Assembly: GCA_014380365.1 (NCBI GenBank)
Contig: JACMJZ010000007.1
Span: forward strand, 150,453 to 214,452
From: Pyrinomonadaceae bacterium
GTDB taxonomy: Bacteria > Acidobacteriota > Blastocatellia > Pyrinomonadales > Pyrinomonadaceae
Direction: 5' to 3'
Length of the DNA stretch: 64,000 nucleotides
Shown in pieces: positions 19,553 to 27,899 of the stretch; positions within the stretch are counted from its first letter, which is position 1, and the number at the start of each line of letters is the position of its first letter. Below the pieces are notes generated by a model. It searched no databases. It was not told where the DNA came from and saw nothing but the letters and a program-made list of their open reading frames with translations. A program made the position numbers and the translations under genes.

Positions 19553-20653
19553 TCAATTCGACGTCAACTCCGCGGTCTTCTCGGTAATGTCCTTCTGTGC
19601 CCACTCATTGTCGCGGCTGGCCTCGCCCGCCTTGGTACGCTTGGCGGCTTTCATCTTCTGTACCAGCTCCATGTGAGTTGAGAAATAGCCCAAACTCTTG
19701 CCCACAAGTTCCTGAACGGAGTTGAACTCCTTGTCAATCATAAATTTCTCGAGGCCTTCTTTGAGTTCGTCGATCATCTTGACCCCATGCAGCATCACTC
19801 CGGTACAAAGCTGAACGGTTGAAGAACCCAGCAACATAAACTCAAGAGCGTCGTGTGAATTCTCAATACCGCCGATGCCGCTGATGGAAACGTCCTGGGG
19901 AAGTCCCAGAGCGAGCTGGCTCACCATACGCAGGGCAATGGGGCGCACGGCTTGCGATGAATACCCGCCGGGCACAGTGTGTCCTTCAACGGTAGGCATG
20001 GGCCGCAGAGTGTTTAGGTCCACTCCAATCACCGAGAGGATCGTATTAATGGCGGAGATGCCCACTGCGCCGCCGCGTACGGCCGCGAGAGACGGCTCTT
20101 TGATGTTTGTGATGTTGGGAGTCATCTTGGCCCAGACGGGAATATTGGAAACCTCCGTCACCCAACTCGTCACCTGCTCGCAAAGATCAGGATGCTCACC
20201 CATTTCCGAACCCATCTTCCGCTCGGTCATTCCATGGGGACAGGAAAAGTTCAACTCGAAAGCATCCACGCCCGTGTCCTGAACCATCCGTGTGAGTTCC
20301 TGCCAGCGCTCTTTTTCATACTCTTCCATGATCGAAGCGATCAAAATGTGCTTAGGGTAGTCCTTTTTGATCTGACGAAACTCATCGAGCCAAACGTCGA
20401 TCGGGCGATCAGAGATCAACTCGATGTTTTCAAATCCGATGACTTCGCCGGAAGTCTTGGATCGGAGTTTACCGTAGCGCGGAACAACGTTGACGACTTT
20501 GGCAGATTCGAGGCTGATGGTCTTCGCGACCGCTCCTCCCCAGCCGGCATCGTACGACTTGGCGATAACGCGGGCGTTGGTTCCCGGCGGCCCGGAGCCC
20601 AGGAGAAACGGATTGGGAAAGGTTATGCCATTAACGACAATCGATAAATCCAT
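19553..20653 (-). CDS. preA: Dihydropyrimidine dehydrogenase catalytic subunit PreA, lacking the ferredoxin domain
   Basis: Flavoprotein reducing uracil and thymine with NAD(P)H, first step of reductive pyrimidine breakdown. 366 aa; FMN-barrel motifs GSGPPGTNARVI, AKTISLES, NFSCPHGM (active-site Cys), KMTPNIT and GIGGIENSHDALEF. Escherichia coli-type PreA ends with a two-cluster 4Fe-4S domain; here the C-terminus after GKSLGYFSTHMEL is charged and has no cysteines, so that domain is absent. No preT is nearby. Electron delivery must differ or use a partner outside the window. It lies with amidase, permease and dihydropyrimidinase genes of the same pathway. Confidence 0.87.
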   Translation of the reverse strand: MDLSIVVNGITFPNPFLLGSGPPGTNARVIAKSYDAGWGGAVAKTISLESAKVVNVVPRYGKLRSKTSGEVIGFENIELISDRPIDVWLDEFRQIKKDYPKHILIASIMEEYEKERWQELTRMVQDTGVDAFELNFSCPHGMTERKMGSEMGEHPDLCEQVTSWVTEVSNIPVWAKMTPNITNIKEPSLAAVRGGAVGISAINTILSVIGVDLNTLRPMPTVEGHTVPGGYSSQAVRPIALRMVSQLALGLPQDVSISGIGGIENSHDALEFMLLGSSTVQLCTGVMLHGVKMIDELKEGLEKFMIDKEFNSVQELVGKSLGYFSTHMELVQKMKAAKRTKAGEASRDNEWAQKDITEKTAELTSN

Positions 20654-20673
20654 GAGCTCGACTCCTCTTAATG

Positions 20674-20760
20674 TTTAGAGGCGGGTATCGCCCGCCGGCT
20701 CAACATTGGCTGTGAACTTTTGAAACCATCTTGAACCGGCGGGCGACGCCCGCCTCTAAA
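20674..20760. repeat. Inverted repeat (AGAGGCGGGTATCGCCCGCC family)
   Basis: Arms 20674-20698 and 20736-20760 pair almost fully (GAGGCGGGTATCGCCCGCCGG with its complement). Each arm is itself palindromic (GGCGGG..CCCGCC). It lies between the amidase and preA genes on the minus strand; a dispersed repeat or a transcript-processing hairpin. Confidence 0.75.
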
Positions 20761-20779
20761 CGGTAGATTGAGACACAAA

Positions 20780-21649
20780 TTAATCCGCCACGAGCGCTCC
20801 ATAAGTGTCGGGTCTTCGGTCGCGGAAGAACTGCCAGGTGTTTCGCACTTCGCGAATCATGTCGAGATCCAGATCGGCTACGACTAGCGCGTCCTGATCC
20901 CGGGGCGCCTCAGCGATGAACCGCCCGCGCGGATCACAAAAATAACTCTGCCCATAAAACTCGCCAATGTCCCAGGGCTGTTCGTGACCGACGCGATTGA
21001 TAGCGCCGATGAAGTAACCGTTGGCCACCGCGTGCGCCGGTTGTTCGATCCGCCAGAGGTACTCCGAAAGTCCGGCTACCGTAGCCGAAGGATTGAAAAC
21101 AATCTCGGCGCCGTTGAGTCCGAGTGCCCGCGCTCCTTCGGGAAAGTGACGGTCGTAACAGATGTAAACGCCGACACGCGCGAAGGCAGTCTCAAAGGTA
21201 GGATAGCCAAGATTGCCCGGCCGGAAATAGAACTTCTCCCAGAATCCCGGGTTGACGTGTGGGATATGATTTTTCCTGTACTTGCCAAGATACTTGCCAT
21301 CCGCATCGATTACCGCTGCCGTGTTGTAGTAAACACCGGTGATCTCCTCTTCATAAATCGGAACAATGATCACCATGCCGTGGGCCTTCGCCACTTCCTG
21401 CATGAGTCGCACAGTGGGCCCGTCGGGAATCTTTTCAACCGCTTCATACCAACGCGTCTGTTGTTCCGCGCAGAAGTAGGGCGTGGTGAATATTTCCTGC
21501 ATGCAAAGTATTTGCACGCCCTGTGCGGCGGCCTGGTCGATAAAGCCCAGATGCTTTTCGAGGTTAAGCCGCTTGATGTCTTCAATGGGCAGATCAGTGG
21601 GCGCGGCATTGGAACACTGTATGAGTCCGCATTTAACTGTTCGTGGCAT
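20780..21649 (-). CDS. Nitrilase-superfamily amidase, probable beta-ureidopropionase
   Basis: 289 aa carbon-nitrogen hydrolase. Catalytic triad: Glu in MQEIFTTPYF, Lys in KYRKNHIPH, Cys in ICYDRHFPEGAR. Hydrolyses an N-carbamoyl substrate; with preA and dihydropyrimidinase nearby, N-carbamoyl-beta-alanine is the natural choice (third step of reductive pyrimidine catabolism). N-carbamoylputrescine amidase is the closest alternative by family. Confidence 0.87.
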   Translation of the reverse strand: MPRTVKCGLIQCSNAAPTDLPIEDIKRLNLEKHLGFIDQAAAQGVQILCMQEIFTTPYFCAEQQTRWYEAVEKIPDGPTVRLMQEVAKAHGMVIIVPIYEEEITGVYYNTAAVIDADGKYLGKYRKNHIPHVNPGFWEKFYFRPGNLGYPTFETAFARVGVYICYDRHFPEGARALGLNGAEIVFNPSATVAGLSEYLWRIEQPAHAVANGYFIGAINRVGHEQPWDIGEFYGQSYFCDPRGRFIAEAPRDQDALVVADLDLDMIREVRNTWQFFRDRRPDTYGALVAD

Positions 21650-21796
21650 AGTTGAGATTCCTCGTCAGTTGACCTGTTTGTCGATGGATCCAGGGTTGTA
21701 GCGAACGCGCCGTCTGCTGAATCACGCTATTCCCCAAGGCAACGGCATGTTTTATAGCATTGAAGTGGCTGTTTTTTCTATGCGCAACACTCGAGG

Positions 21797-23335
21797 CTAG
21801 GCGTCCTCCGCTTCAGATGTGGCGACTGACGACGGCGGAAGAACTTTCATCAAGGCGAAGTGGGTAAGTGCGGCTCCACCAAAACCGACGAACCATGCGT
21901 ACGGATATAGGTCCAATAACCAGCCAACTGTGATTCCGCGCCACTCTAAAATCTTTCCGCCCCAGGCCAGCGTGCAGCCAAGCAACGTAGCGACCACCGC
22001 GCGCCAGTTCCAACCGCCGGCGTAGGTGTAGACGCCTTTCGTCCGATAGAGATCTGGAAGCGCGAGGCGCTTGTTGCGAACCAGCCAGTAGTCAGCGATC
22101 AGCACACCTGCGATAGATCCCAGCCCGCCAGAGTAGCCAACCAGCCAGGCGAAGATGTATCCCGAGGGGTCGGCGAGCAAGCGCCAGGGCTGCATAGCTA
22201 TGCCGAGTATTCCAGTTATCAATCCACCTGTGCGAAACGAAATCCACTTGGGAAAAGCGTTGGCAAAATCGTTGGCAGGCGAGACTACGTTGGCGGCAAT
22301 GTTCACCGCCAGCGTGGCCACTACAACCGTAAACATTGAGACAGCGATGACGACGACGTTTTGAAACTGTCCGACCAGCTTCATCGGATCCCACAGCTCG
22401 TCCATCTTCATGTGCGGATAGATGACCACCGCTGCCGAAGTGATCATCACTCCCATCGCGGCGAACACTGTCATCGTGGTTGGCAAAGCTACAACTTGCC
22501 CGACCACCTGTTCGCGTTGACTACGCCCGAAGCGTGTGAAGTCGGGCATGTTAAGAGACAGCGTCGCCCAGAATCCGATCATGCCCGTTAACGACAGAAT
22601 GAAAATTGGCCAGAATTCTCTGAAGGTGGTGAATTTGCTCTGTTGCGTTAACAGGTAACCAAGCCCGTTTGCCTTCCAGATAGCCCAGCCCAGCAGGAGC
22701 GCGGTCATGATGAGCACAAATGGAGCAGCCCAGTTCTCAACCTTCCTGAGAAGATCCATCCCGCGATAGATGATGTAAATGTTGAGTCCCCAGAAAAGGA
22801 GAAACGAAAGCCACGCGGTGCCCATGTGACCGCCATATGGTCCGCCCAGCAAACCCTCCCAACCGGGAATGATGGCGCCGAAAAAGACGTTCATCGCTTC
22901 GCCGCCGATCCACGCCTGAATGCCAAACCAACCGCAGGCCACGATGGCGCGCATCAGCGCCGGCAAATTCGAACCGTAGGTCCCATAAGCAGCCCGGGCA
23001 AACACTGGGAAGGGAATTCCATACTTCGTGCCTGGATGTGAATTAAGCAGAATGGGCGCGAGCACGATGGTGTTGCCGAGCAGGATCGTAATCAACGCTT
23101 GCCACCAGTTCATACCCGCGCTGATCAGGCCCGAGGAAAGCATGTAAGTCGGGATGCAGTGCGCCATGCTGATCCAGAGCGCCGCGTAGTTGTAGGTGGT
23201 CCAGTTGCGCGCGGAGATTGGAACGGGCGCAAGGTCTTCGTTGTAGAGCGGGCTCCGTCGGACTTCCTGAGCCGCTTCGGGGCCTAGCTCAACGCGGCCG
23301 TCAGCGTGTGCGATAGTCTCGTGGCTATTTGACAT
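21797..23335 (-). CDS. NCS1-family nucleobase/hydantoin permease
   Basis: 512 aa inner-membrane transporter with about twelve transmembrane segments. The N-terminal block LYNEDLAPVPISARNWTTYN, then GIPFPVFARAAYG, GGEAMNV and the late SPANDFANAFPKWISFRTG stretch are typical of NCS1 (uracil, allantoin, hydantoin; Na+ or H+ symport). Its place among dihydropyrimidine genes suggests import of uracil/thymine or dihydropyrimidine/hydantoin. Confidence 0.9.
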   Translation of the reverse strand: MSNSHETIAHADGRVELGPEAAQEVRRSPLYNEDLAPVPISARNWTTYNYAALWISMAHCIPTYMLSSGLISAGMNWWQALITILLGNTIVLAPILLNSHPGTKYGIPFPVFARAAYGTYGSNLPALMRAIVACGWFGIQAWIGGEAMNVFFGAIIPGWEGLLGGPYGGHMGTAWLSFLLFWGLNIYIIYRGMDLLRKVENWAAPFVLIMTALLLGWAIWKANGLGYLLTQQSKFTTFREFWPIFILSLTGMIGFWATLSLNMPDFTRFGRSQREQVVGQVVALPTTMTVFAAMGVMITSAAVVIYPHMKMDELWDPMKLVGQFQNVVVIAVSMFTVVVATLAVNIAANVVSPANDFANAFPKWISFRTGGLITGILGIAMQPWRLLADPSGYIFAWLVGYSGGLGSIAGVLIADYWLVRNKRLALPDLYRTKGVYTYAGGWNWRAVVATLLGCTLAWGGKILEWRGITVGWLLDLYPYAWFVGFGGAALTHFALMKVLPPSSVATSEAEDA

Positions 23336-23379
23336 GGTGTGCTTCGAGCGCTACATCAGCGCGTATTGTGGACACCGAT

Positions 23380-23856
23380 TCACTTTGGCCGGTTCTCATA
23401 AACTTCCCTAAAAGCCTCAAGCAGGGGCAACTCGACGGCGTCGCGGGGTCGTCCGGCGGCACGCTTGCTCGCGATAATGTCGCGTATATTCAAGACCGGA
23501 AAACCACTGGATAGGTCCATGCGACTCTTCGCGCCTTCATAGCTCTCAATTCCATCCGGCGCGAACACCAGATCAATGTCAAACGGCCCAGACTTCAATT
23601 GGACGAAATCCTTACCTCGAACGATCTCTTCGCGAATGCTGGAGTCCAACGCGAATCCCAGGTCTTCGAGCGCGGCAACTATTCGCTTCCCGTTCTCTGG
23701 GTCTTTGCGTGGATAGACATCAACGTCTTGCGTAGTGCCGGGATAGCCGAGCAGGATTGCGCCGCTCTTGCCAATAAACATGTAATCGACTTCATGTTTG
23801 GCGAAGGCTTCGGCAACCTCCACGGCCTGGGCTGGATTAAATTGATCACGCGGCAT
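23380..23856 (-). CDS. Nucleotidyltransferase-fold protein
   Basis: 158 aa. IGKSGAILLGYPGTTQDVDVYP is the G[GS]..D.D pattern of the MNT/DUF6036-like nucleotidyltransferases, with the third acidic residue in FDIDLVF. It overlaps the upstream 79-aa gene by 11 bases, so the two are one unit. This organisation resembles toxin-antitoxin pairs using a minimal nucleotidyltransferase, though the partner is not a recognisable HEPN protein. It lies inside the pyrimidine catabolic cluster without any metabolic link. Confidence 0.75.
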   Translation of the reverse strand: MPRDQFNPAQAVEVAEAFAKHEVDYMFIGKSGAILLGYPGTTQDVDVYPRKDPENGKRIVAALEDLGFALDSSIREEIVRGKDFVQLKSGPFDIDLVFAPDGIESYEGAKSRMDLSSGFPVLNIRDIIASKRAAGRPRDAVELPLLEAFREVYENRPK

Positions 23857-24085
23857 TCAGGATCTTTTTCTGTAACGAATCCGGCTCGCCGTAGCCGAGG
23901 TACTCCGGTAGATTCTCGCGGCACCATTTTCGATAAGCGGCAGTAGACTCAAACGAACGCCACGGCGCATCGTCCATTACCGGCTTGTAAACGTAGCAGA
24001 ATCCATAGCGCATACGATCTGCGACGCTGCGTTGCAGACTACGCTCACATTGTTGTCGGAAATCGTTTAAGTCGTTGTCCTTCAC
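23846..24085 (-). CDS. Small partner protein of the nucleotidyltransferase
   Basis: 79 aa; charged, helical N-terminus, then Trp/Tyr-rich WRSFESTAAYRKWCRENLP and LGYG. I recall similar small ORFs beside nucleotidyltransferase genes but cannot assign a named family. The 11-base overlap with the next gene implies coupled translation. Possible antitoxin or substrate-binding partner, unproven. Confidence 0.6.
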   Translation of the reverse strand: MKDNDLNDFRQQCERSLQRSVADRMRYGFCYVYKPVMDDAPWRSFESTAAYRKWCRENLPEYLGYGEPDSLQKKILNAA

Positions 24086-24117
24086 TGATCGCTTCTCTAC
24101 GGGGTTCCTCGCAGTGG

Positions 24118-25224
24118 TTAACCAAGATTGACGCGCAGATCCTTATTAAATTGGACCTGCGCAACTTCGCACGCTAGTTCGATAATCTCTCCAATATTAC
24201 GCTTGCTGTAGTTAGTGCCAAGCCACCACCCGGGCACGAATTCTACGGCATGCACCTCGGAGAGATCTGATCGTCCGGGATAAAGATCCATGCGGTTTTG
24301 GCTGACGTATCGACGTTTAGTTCCATGTTTACGGGACACGAAGCGTTCTAGAAAGGTGCTATCTCTCTGTGAGAAAAGAGTCAACACTTCCTGCATAACA
24401 TCTCTTGCAGAGCGAGCACCGTGGAACTTTCCGTTGAAATCGAATCCTATTTGAGCCACAGACGAAACGGGGTCGGCGGTGTGTAGAGTCTGAGGTGTAC
24501 CTTTGCGGTCATTCGGTACCTTCGCTCTTGGCGGGGCGGATAAGGGTGCTTCTGCAAGGCGGACGGCTTTCTCACTCAAAAAGCGCGAGCAAAGCTCTAG
24601 ATCGGGCTTATAACCACATAAGACCTCAACCTTTTCAGCAATCAAGTCAAGAAGCAAACTATCCTGCGAAGCAATTAAGTCGACCCATGCGGTAGACAAG
24701 GTTGCTTCCATTACTCGAATACGACGTGCATCTCGATGGTCATGCTGTGCTGCTTCCAGTCCTTGCTCCGATCGTACTCGGTCATAGGAGAGGTACCGAT
24801 TCAACATTTCAGCGCACTCCTTGGAATCACGCTCAATGAGATCAAGCTTGTAAACACGCCGTTCTTGGTAGGTACCTTGTTCTGATGGAAGATAGAAGCT
24901 CCACTCCGGTCCATCCGTCAGAATAAGGAAGGGGATGCCTTGGTGAAAAGCATACTCAAAGAGTTGTCGATCACCACCTTCTGATTGCCCAACTCTCTTC
25001 ACCTCAAGAAAAATCTTCGGCCGCCTAGGCGGTGCGCATAACGCGAAGTCAACTCGTCGTCCTTCGACCGGATATTCCCTCCAAACTGTGTCGGTGTCGT
25101 ATACAGGCCAACCGAGATTCTCTAGCAGCCGGGACACGACCCCAAAAGAAACCGCTGCTTCGTTAGGGAATCGGCCCGCTCTGAGGCTATTTTGAATTGC
25201 TTCTATAGTTGTTAGTAGATCCAT
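24118..25224 (-). CDS. Solitary PD-(D/E)XK nuclease, type I restriction HsdR N-terminal-like
   Basis: 368 aa from the ATG at 25224 (GTG at 25236 is the alternative). The N-terminal 140 residues match the HsdR_N-type nuclease domain: EYPVEGRRVDFALCAPPRRP, FLEVKRV (the D...ExK core), then QLFEYAFHQGIPFLILTDG, which is very typical. The middle is charged and helical; the C-terminal 110 residues, with GFDFNGKFH and VPGWWLGTNYSK, form an unnamed domain. There is no helicase, methylase or specificity gene, so it is not a complete restriction system. It and the nucleotidyltransferase pair separate the permease from dihydropyrimidinase, suggesting a defence-type insertion. Its text looks slightly more AT-rich than neighbouring metabolic genes. 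Confidence 0.8.
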   Translation of the reverse strand: MDLLTTIEAIQNSLRAGRFPNEAAVSFGVVSRLLENLGWPVYDTDTVWREYPVEGRRVDFALCAPPRRPKIFLEVKRVGQSEGGDRQLFEYAFHQGIPFLILTDGPEWSFYLPSEQGTYQERRVYKLDLIERDSKECAEMLNRYLSYDRVRSEQGLEAAQHDHRDARRIRVMEATLSTAWVDLIASQDSLLLDLIAEKVEVLCGYKPDLELCSRFLSEKAVRLAEAPLSAPPRAKVPNDRKGTPQTLHTADPVSSVAQIGFDFNGKFHGARSARDVMQEVLTLFSQRDSTFLERFVSRKHGTKRRYVSQNRMDLYPGRSDLSEVHAVEFVPGWWLGTNYSKRNIGEIIELACEVAQVQFNKDLRVNLG

Positions 25225-25249
25225 TTTGGAACCCACTCTTACATGTTTC

Positions 25250-26632
25250 TTACATCGACACGCAGGTGCCGCGCTTCAAAAACTGTCCGTCGCCCGCTTT
25301 GCCTTTGTATTCGCCATTCTCGATTACCACCTTGCCGCGCGAGAGCACGGTTTCCACCACGCCTTTGATCTTCTTCCCTTCGTAGGTGCAGTAGTCGACA
25401 TTCATGTGGTTGGTCTTGAGACTCAATGTTTGTTCCTTGTCTGGATCGAAGATTACGATGTCGGCGTCTGAGCCAATGGCAATCGTGCCTTTCTTTGGAA
25501 ACAAGCCAAACATCTTGGCGGCAGCTGTCGATGTTAGCTCGACGAAACGATTGAGGCTGATGCGATTCTCAACCACGCCGCCGTCATAGATCAGCGGCAC
25601 GCGATTCTCGACACCGGGTGCGCCGTTTGGGATCTTTGTAAAGTCGTCCCGGCCCAGTTCCTTCTGTTCTTTCATGCAGAAGGGGCAATGGTCCGTCGAG
25701 ATCACCTGCAGGTCGTCCGTCTTTAGACCTTTCCATAATTCCGCCTGGTTCGACTTGTCTCTGAGCGGCGGAGTCATCACATATTTTGCCCCGTCAAAAC
25801 CCGGCTCGTCGTAGTTGTCGAGTGAAAGGAAGAGATACTGTGGACACGTTTCGGCAAATGCCGGGATGCCCCTGTCACGAGCTTGTCGAACCTGGTTAAG
25901 GGCGTCGGCACATGATAGGTGAACGATGTAGACGGGCGACTCAGCCATCTCCGCAATCGCAATCGCGCGATGCACTCCCTCGGCTTCGGCAATCGTCGGA
26001 CGCGTCAACGCGTGATACTTCGGCGCAGTGTGACCCTTCGCGAGTGCGTGCTTGATGATTTCATTTATGACGATGCCGTTTTCGGCGTGCATGCAGATCA
26101 GGCCACCGCGTTCGCCGGCGGCCAGCATGCCGCGAAAGATCGTGGCATCGTCAACCAGGAAAACGCCGGGGTAGGCCATGAACATTTTGAAGCTCGTGAC
26201 GCCTTCATCCATCGCCGTGTGCAGTTCTTCGATTTGATTGTCCTCGAGCTCGGTGGTGATCAGGTGGAAGCCATAGTCGATCGCCGTCCTGCCTTCGGCC
26301 TTCTGGTGCCAATTATCAATGCCCTGAATCAGCGACTCACCTTTGTACTGTACAGCGAAGTCGATGATGGTGGTGGTGCCGCCGTGGGCCGCGGCGCGGG
26401 TGCCGGTGAGAAAGTCGTCGGAAGCTTGTGTGCCGCCAAAAGGCAGCTCCATGTGCGTGTGCGGATCGATGCCGCCAGGAATAACTAGTTTGCCGGCCGC
26501 ATCGATAGTCTTGTCCGCTTCCATCTCCAGCTTCGCGCCGATGACGGAAACTTTCTCGCCTTCAATGAGAATGTCGGCGCGGTAGTCGTCAGTGGCCGTG
26601 ATCACGCGTCCGTTACGGATTAGGGTTTTCAT
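25250..26632 (-). CDS. hydA: Dihydropyrimidinase (D-hydantoinase family)
   Basis: 460 aa from MKTLIRNGR at 26632; the 20 extra residues in the track are unlike the family. Cytoplasmic zinc enzyme opening dihydrouracil to N-carbamoyl-beta-alanine. Metal and catalytic motifs: GIDPHTHMELPFGG, the carboxylated Lys in TSFKMFMAYPG, MHAENG, HLSCADAL, and STDHCPF. It supplies the second step between PreA and the ureidopropionase-like amidase. Confidence 0.93.
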   Translation of the reverse strand: MKTLIRNGRVITATDDYRADILIEGEKVSVIGAKLEMEADKTIDAAGKLVIPGGIDPHTHMELPFGGTQASDDFLTGTRAAAHGGTTTIIDFAVQYKGESLIQGIDNWHQKAEGRTAIDYGFHLITTELEDNQIEELHTAMDEGVTSFKMFMAYPGVFLVDDATIFRGMLAAGERGGLICMHAENGIVINEIIKHALAKGHTAPKYHALTRPTIAEAEGVHRAIAIAEMAESPVYIVHLSCADALNQVRQARDRGIPAFAETCPQYLFLSLDNYDEPGFDGAKYVMTPPLRDKSNQAELWKGLKTDDLQVISTDHCPFCMKEQKELGRDDFTKIPNGAPGVENRVPLIYDGGVVENRISLNRFVELTSTAAAKMFGLFPKKGTIAIGSDADIVIFDPDKEQTLSLKTNHMNVDYCTYEGKKIKGVVETVLSRGKVVIENGEYKGKAGDGQFLKRGTCVSM

Positions 26633-26743
26633 TATTCGTCCTTGCGCAGTCCGGAAACGAAGGTGCCCGACTGTCCTTCTCAAAAGCACCATCGTCGAAC
26701 TGGATTTGGTTTACCCACAGCTTTCGATTTCGGCGTTAGCGTC

Positions 26744-27403
26744 TTAAGAACCGAGCTTGAACGACTTAAGAATGACTGACAGCCCTCCCTTTTCGCCGAC
26801 GTCGTCAACAGAACGGACATCCGGACTTTCAGAGGTAGCCAGCATGATCAGAACGGCTCCCTTTCTTCCCGCTGCGCTCGGGAACAGCACAACGCGTCCA
26901 TAAAAATCCAAGTCTTTAGTCTTGTTGCTATGACTGGTAAAGCGAAATTCGTATCCATCCAGGCCGGCCACACGAACTTCCCCTTCTGAGACCTTCTCAT
27001 ATTCCGGGAAGCCGCCGGAAAATTGTTCGCTGAGTTGGCCTGCGAGACTCGGCATTAATGAGAGCGGCCCATTGCAGTAACCGACTGCGAAGTTCTCGAT
27101 CGTGATCTGGTCTGACGTTAGAGTCTCGACTTTGACAAAATTCGGCGAACTGCCCTGGCCCGCTTCGGAATCACGCTTCCACGAACTAGGATAGTCAAAA
27201 GAGAAATCAACGTAATTCTCCTCCAGCTTCCCGGTAAAACCCGACTTCGAGTTCACATAGCTGGTGGCCCGAGCGTCAATGCCCACCGAGCGGTTACTGT
27301 TGGAACCGTTCTTGTTCGTTGAGTACTCGCTGCCGTAAGCCAACAGCAGAAAAATTCCCAACCCGGTTAATGAAAGCAAGGTCCTCGGTATTTGATTTCT
27401 CAT
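26744..27403 (-). CDS. Secreted protein of PsbP/DUF1795-like size, unknown function
   Basis: 219 aa from the ATG at 27403, which has GAGGAG upstream. Residues 1-24 are a signal sequence. The mature part, with VDFSFDYPSSWKRD followed by beta-rich text including GLDGYEFRFTSHS and RVVLFPSA, resembles the PsbP/DUF1795 fold in which a conserved YP.sW motif starts the domain. Its 5' part, including the whole signal peptide, overlaps the upstream gene by 110 bases in another frame. Confidence 0.65.
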   Translation of the reverse strand: MRNQIPRTLLSLTGLGIFLLLAYGSEYSTNKNGSNSNRSVGIDARATSYVNSKSGFTGKLEENYVDFSFDYPSSWKRDSEAGQGSSPNFVKVETLTSDQITIENFAVGYCNGPLSLMPSLAGQLSEQFSGGFPEYEKVSEGEVRVAGLDGYEFRFTSHSNKTKDLDFYGRVVLFPSAAGRKGAVLIMLATSESPDVRSVDDVGEKGGLSVILKSFKLGS

Positions 27404-27869
27404 TAAAGCTCCTCTTTGAATTTGATCGGGCCACGGCAAAGAACGCCAGGGCCACTGCTGCTAAGTAGAAGACAAGATCTGTCCAATCGAACGATCCCGG
27501 TACCAGACGCGCAAGCTGGCCCAACTCGCTGCCGGCGCCAAGCACGGGCCCGACCCCCAGACAGGCAATCTTGGAAACTGACGCACGCGATCCTGACCAA
27601 ACGTGGCCCATGAAAGCGGTTAGTGCATAGACCCATAATCCGTCGGGCAGGGAATAAACGAACCAGAAAGGTAGCGCCGTTGTCCCGGCGGCGGCAGCCA
27701 GGCGCAACTGCAGAATAATTGGTTCCCAGCCCAGCGCGCGAAACCACTTGAACATCGTCAAGCCGGGATCACGCCAGCAGACGTAGATAAGCCCGCCCAC
27801 GAGCATCGGCAGCACAACATGAAGCAGCAGGAAAGATTTTTTTAGTCTAAGCAAATCAGTGCAACACAC
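27294..27869 (-). CDS. Membrane protein, possibly VanZ-like
   Basis: 191 aa with about four transmembrane segments. GAGSELGQLARLVPGSFDWTDL near residue 113 resembles the E-Q...PG..D..D motif of VanZ-like proteins, and the helix layout fits. The C-terminal 37 residues are encoded within the signal-peptide region of the next gene. Either a genuine long overlap, or the last part is an extension after loss of an earlier stop. Confidence 0.65.
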   Translation of the reverse strand: MCCTDLLRLKKSFLLLHVVLPMLVGGLIYVCWRDPGLTMFKWFRALGWEPIILQLRLAAAAGTTALPFWFVYSLPDGLWVYALTAFMGHVWSGSRASVSKIACLGVGPVLGAGSELGQLARLVPGSFDWTDLVFYLAAVALAFFAVARSNSKRSFNEKSNTEDLAFINRVGNFSAVGLRQRVLNEQERFQQ

Positions 27870-27899
27870 GATCGTCCGGCGAGAAGCCCGTCGCTTGGG

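Noticed and set aside
24118-25224. Complete type I restriction system
   Set aside because: Only an HsdR_N-like nuclease is present; helicase, HsdM and HsdS are missing.
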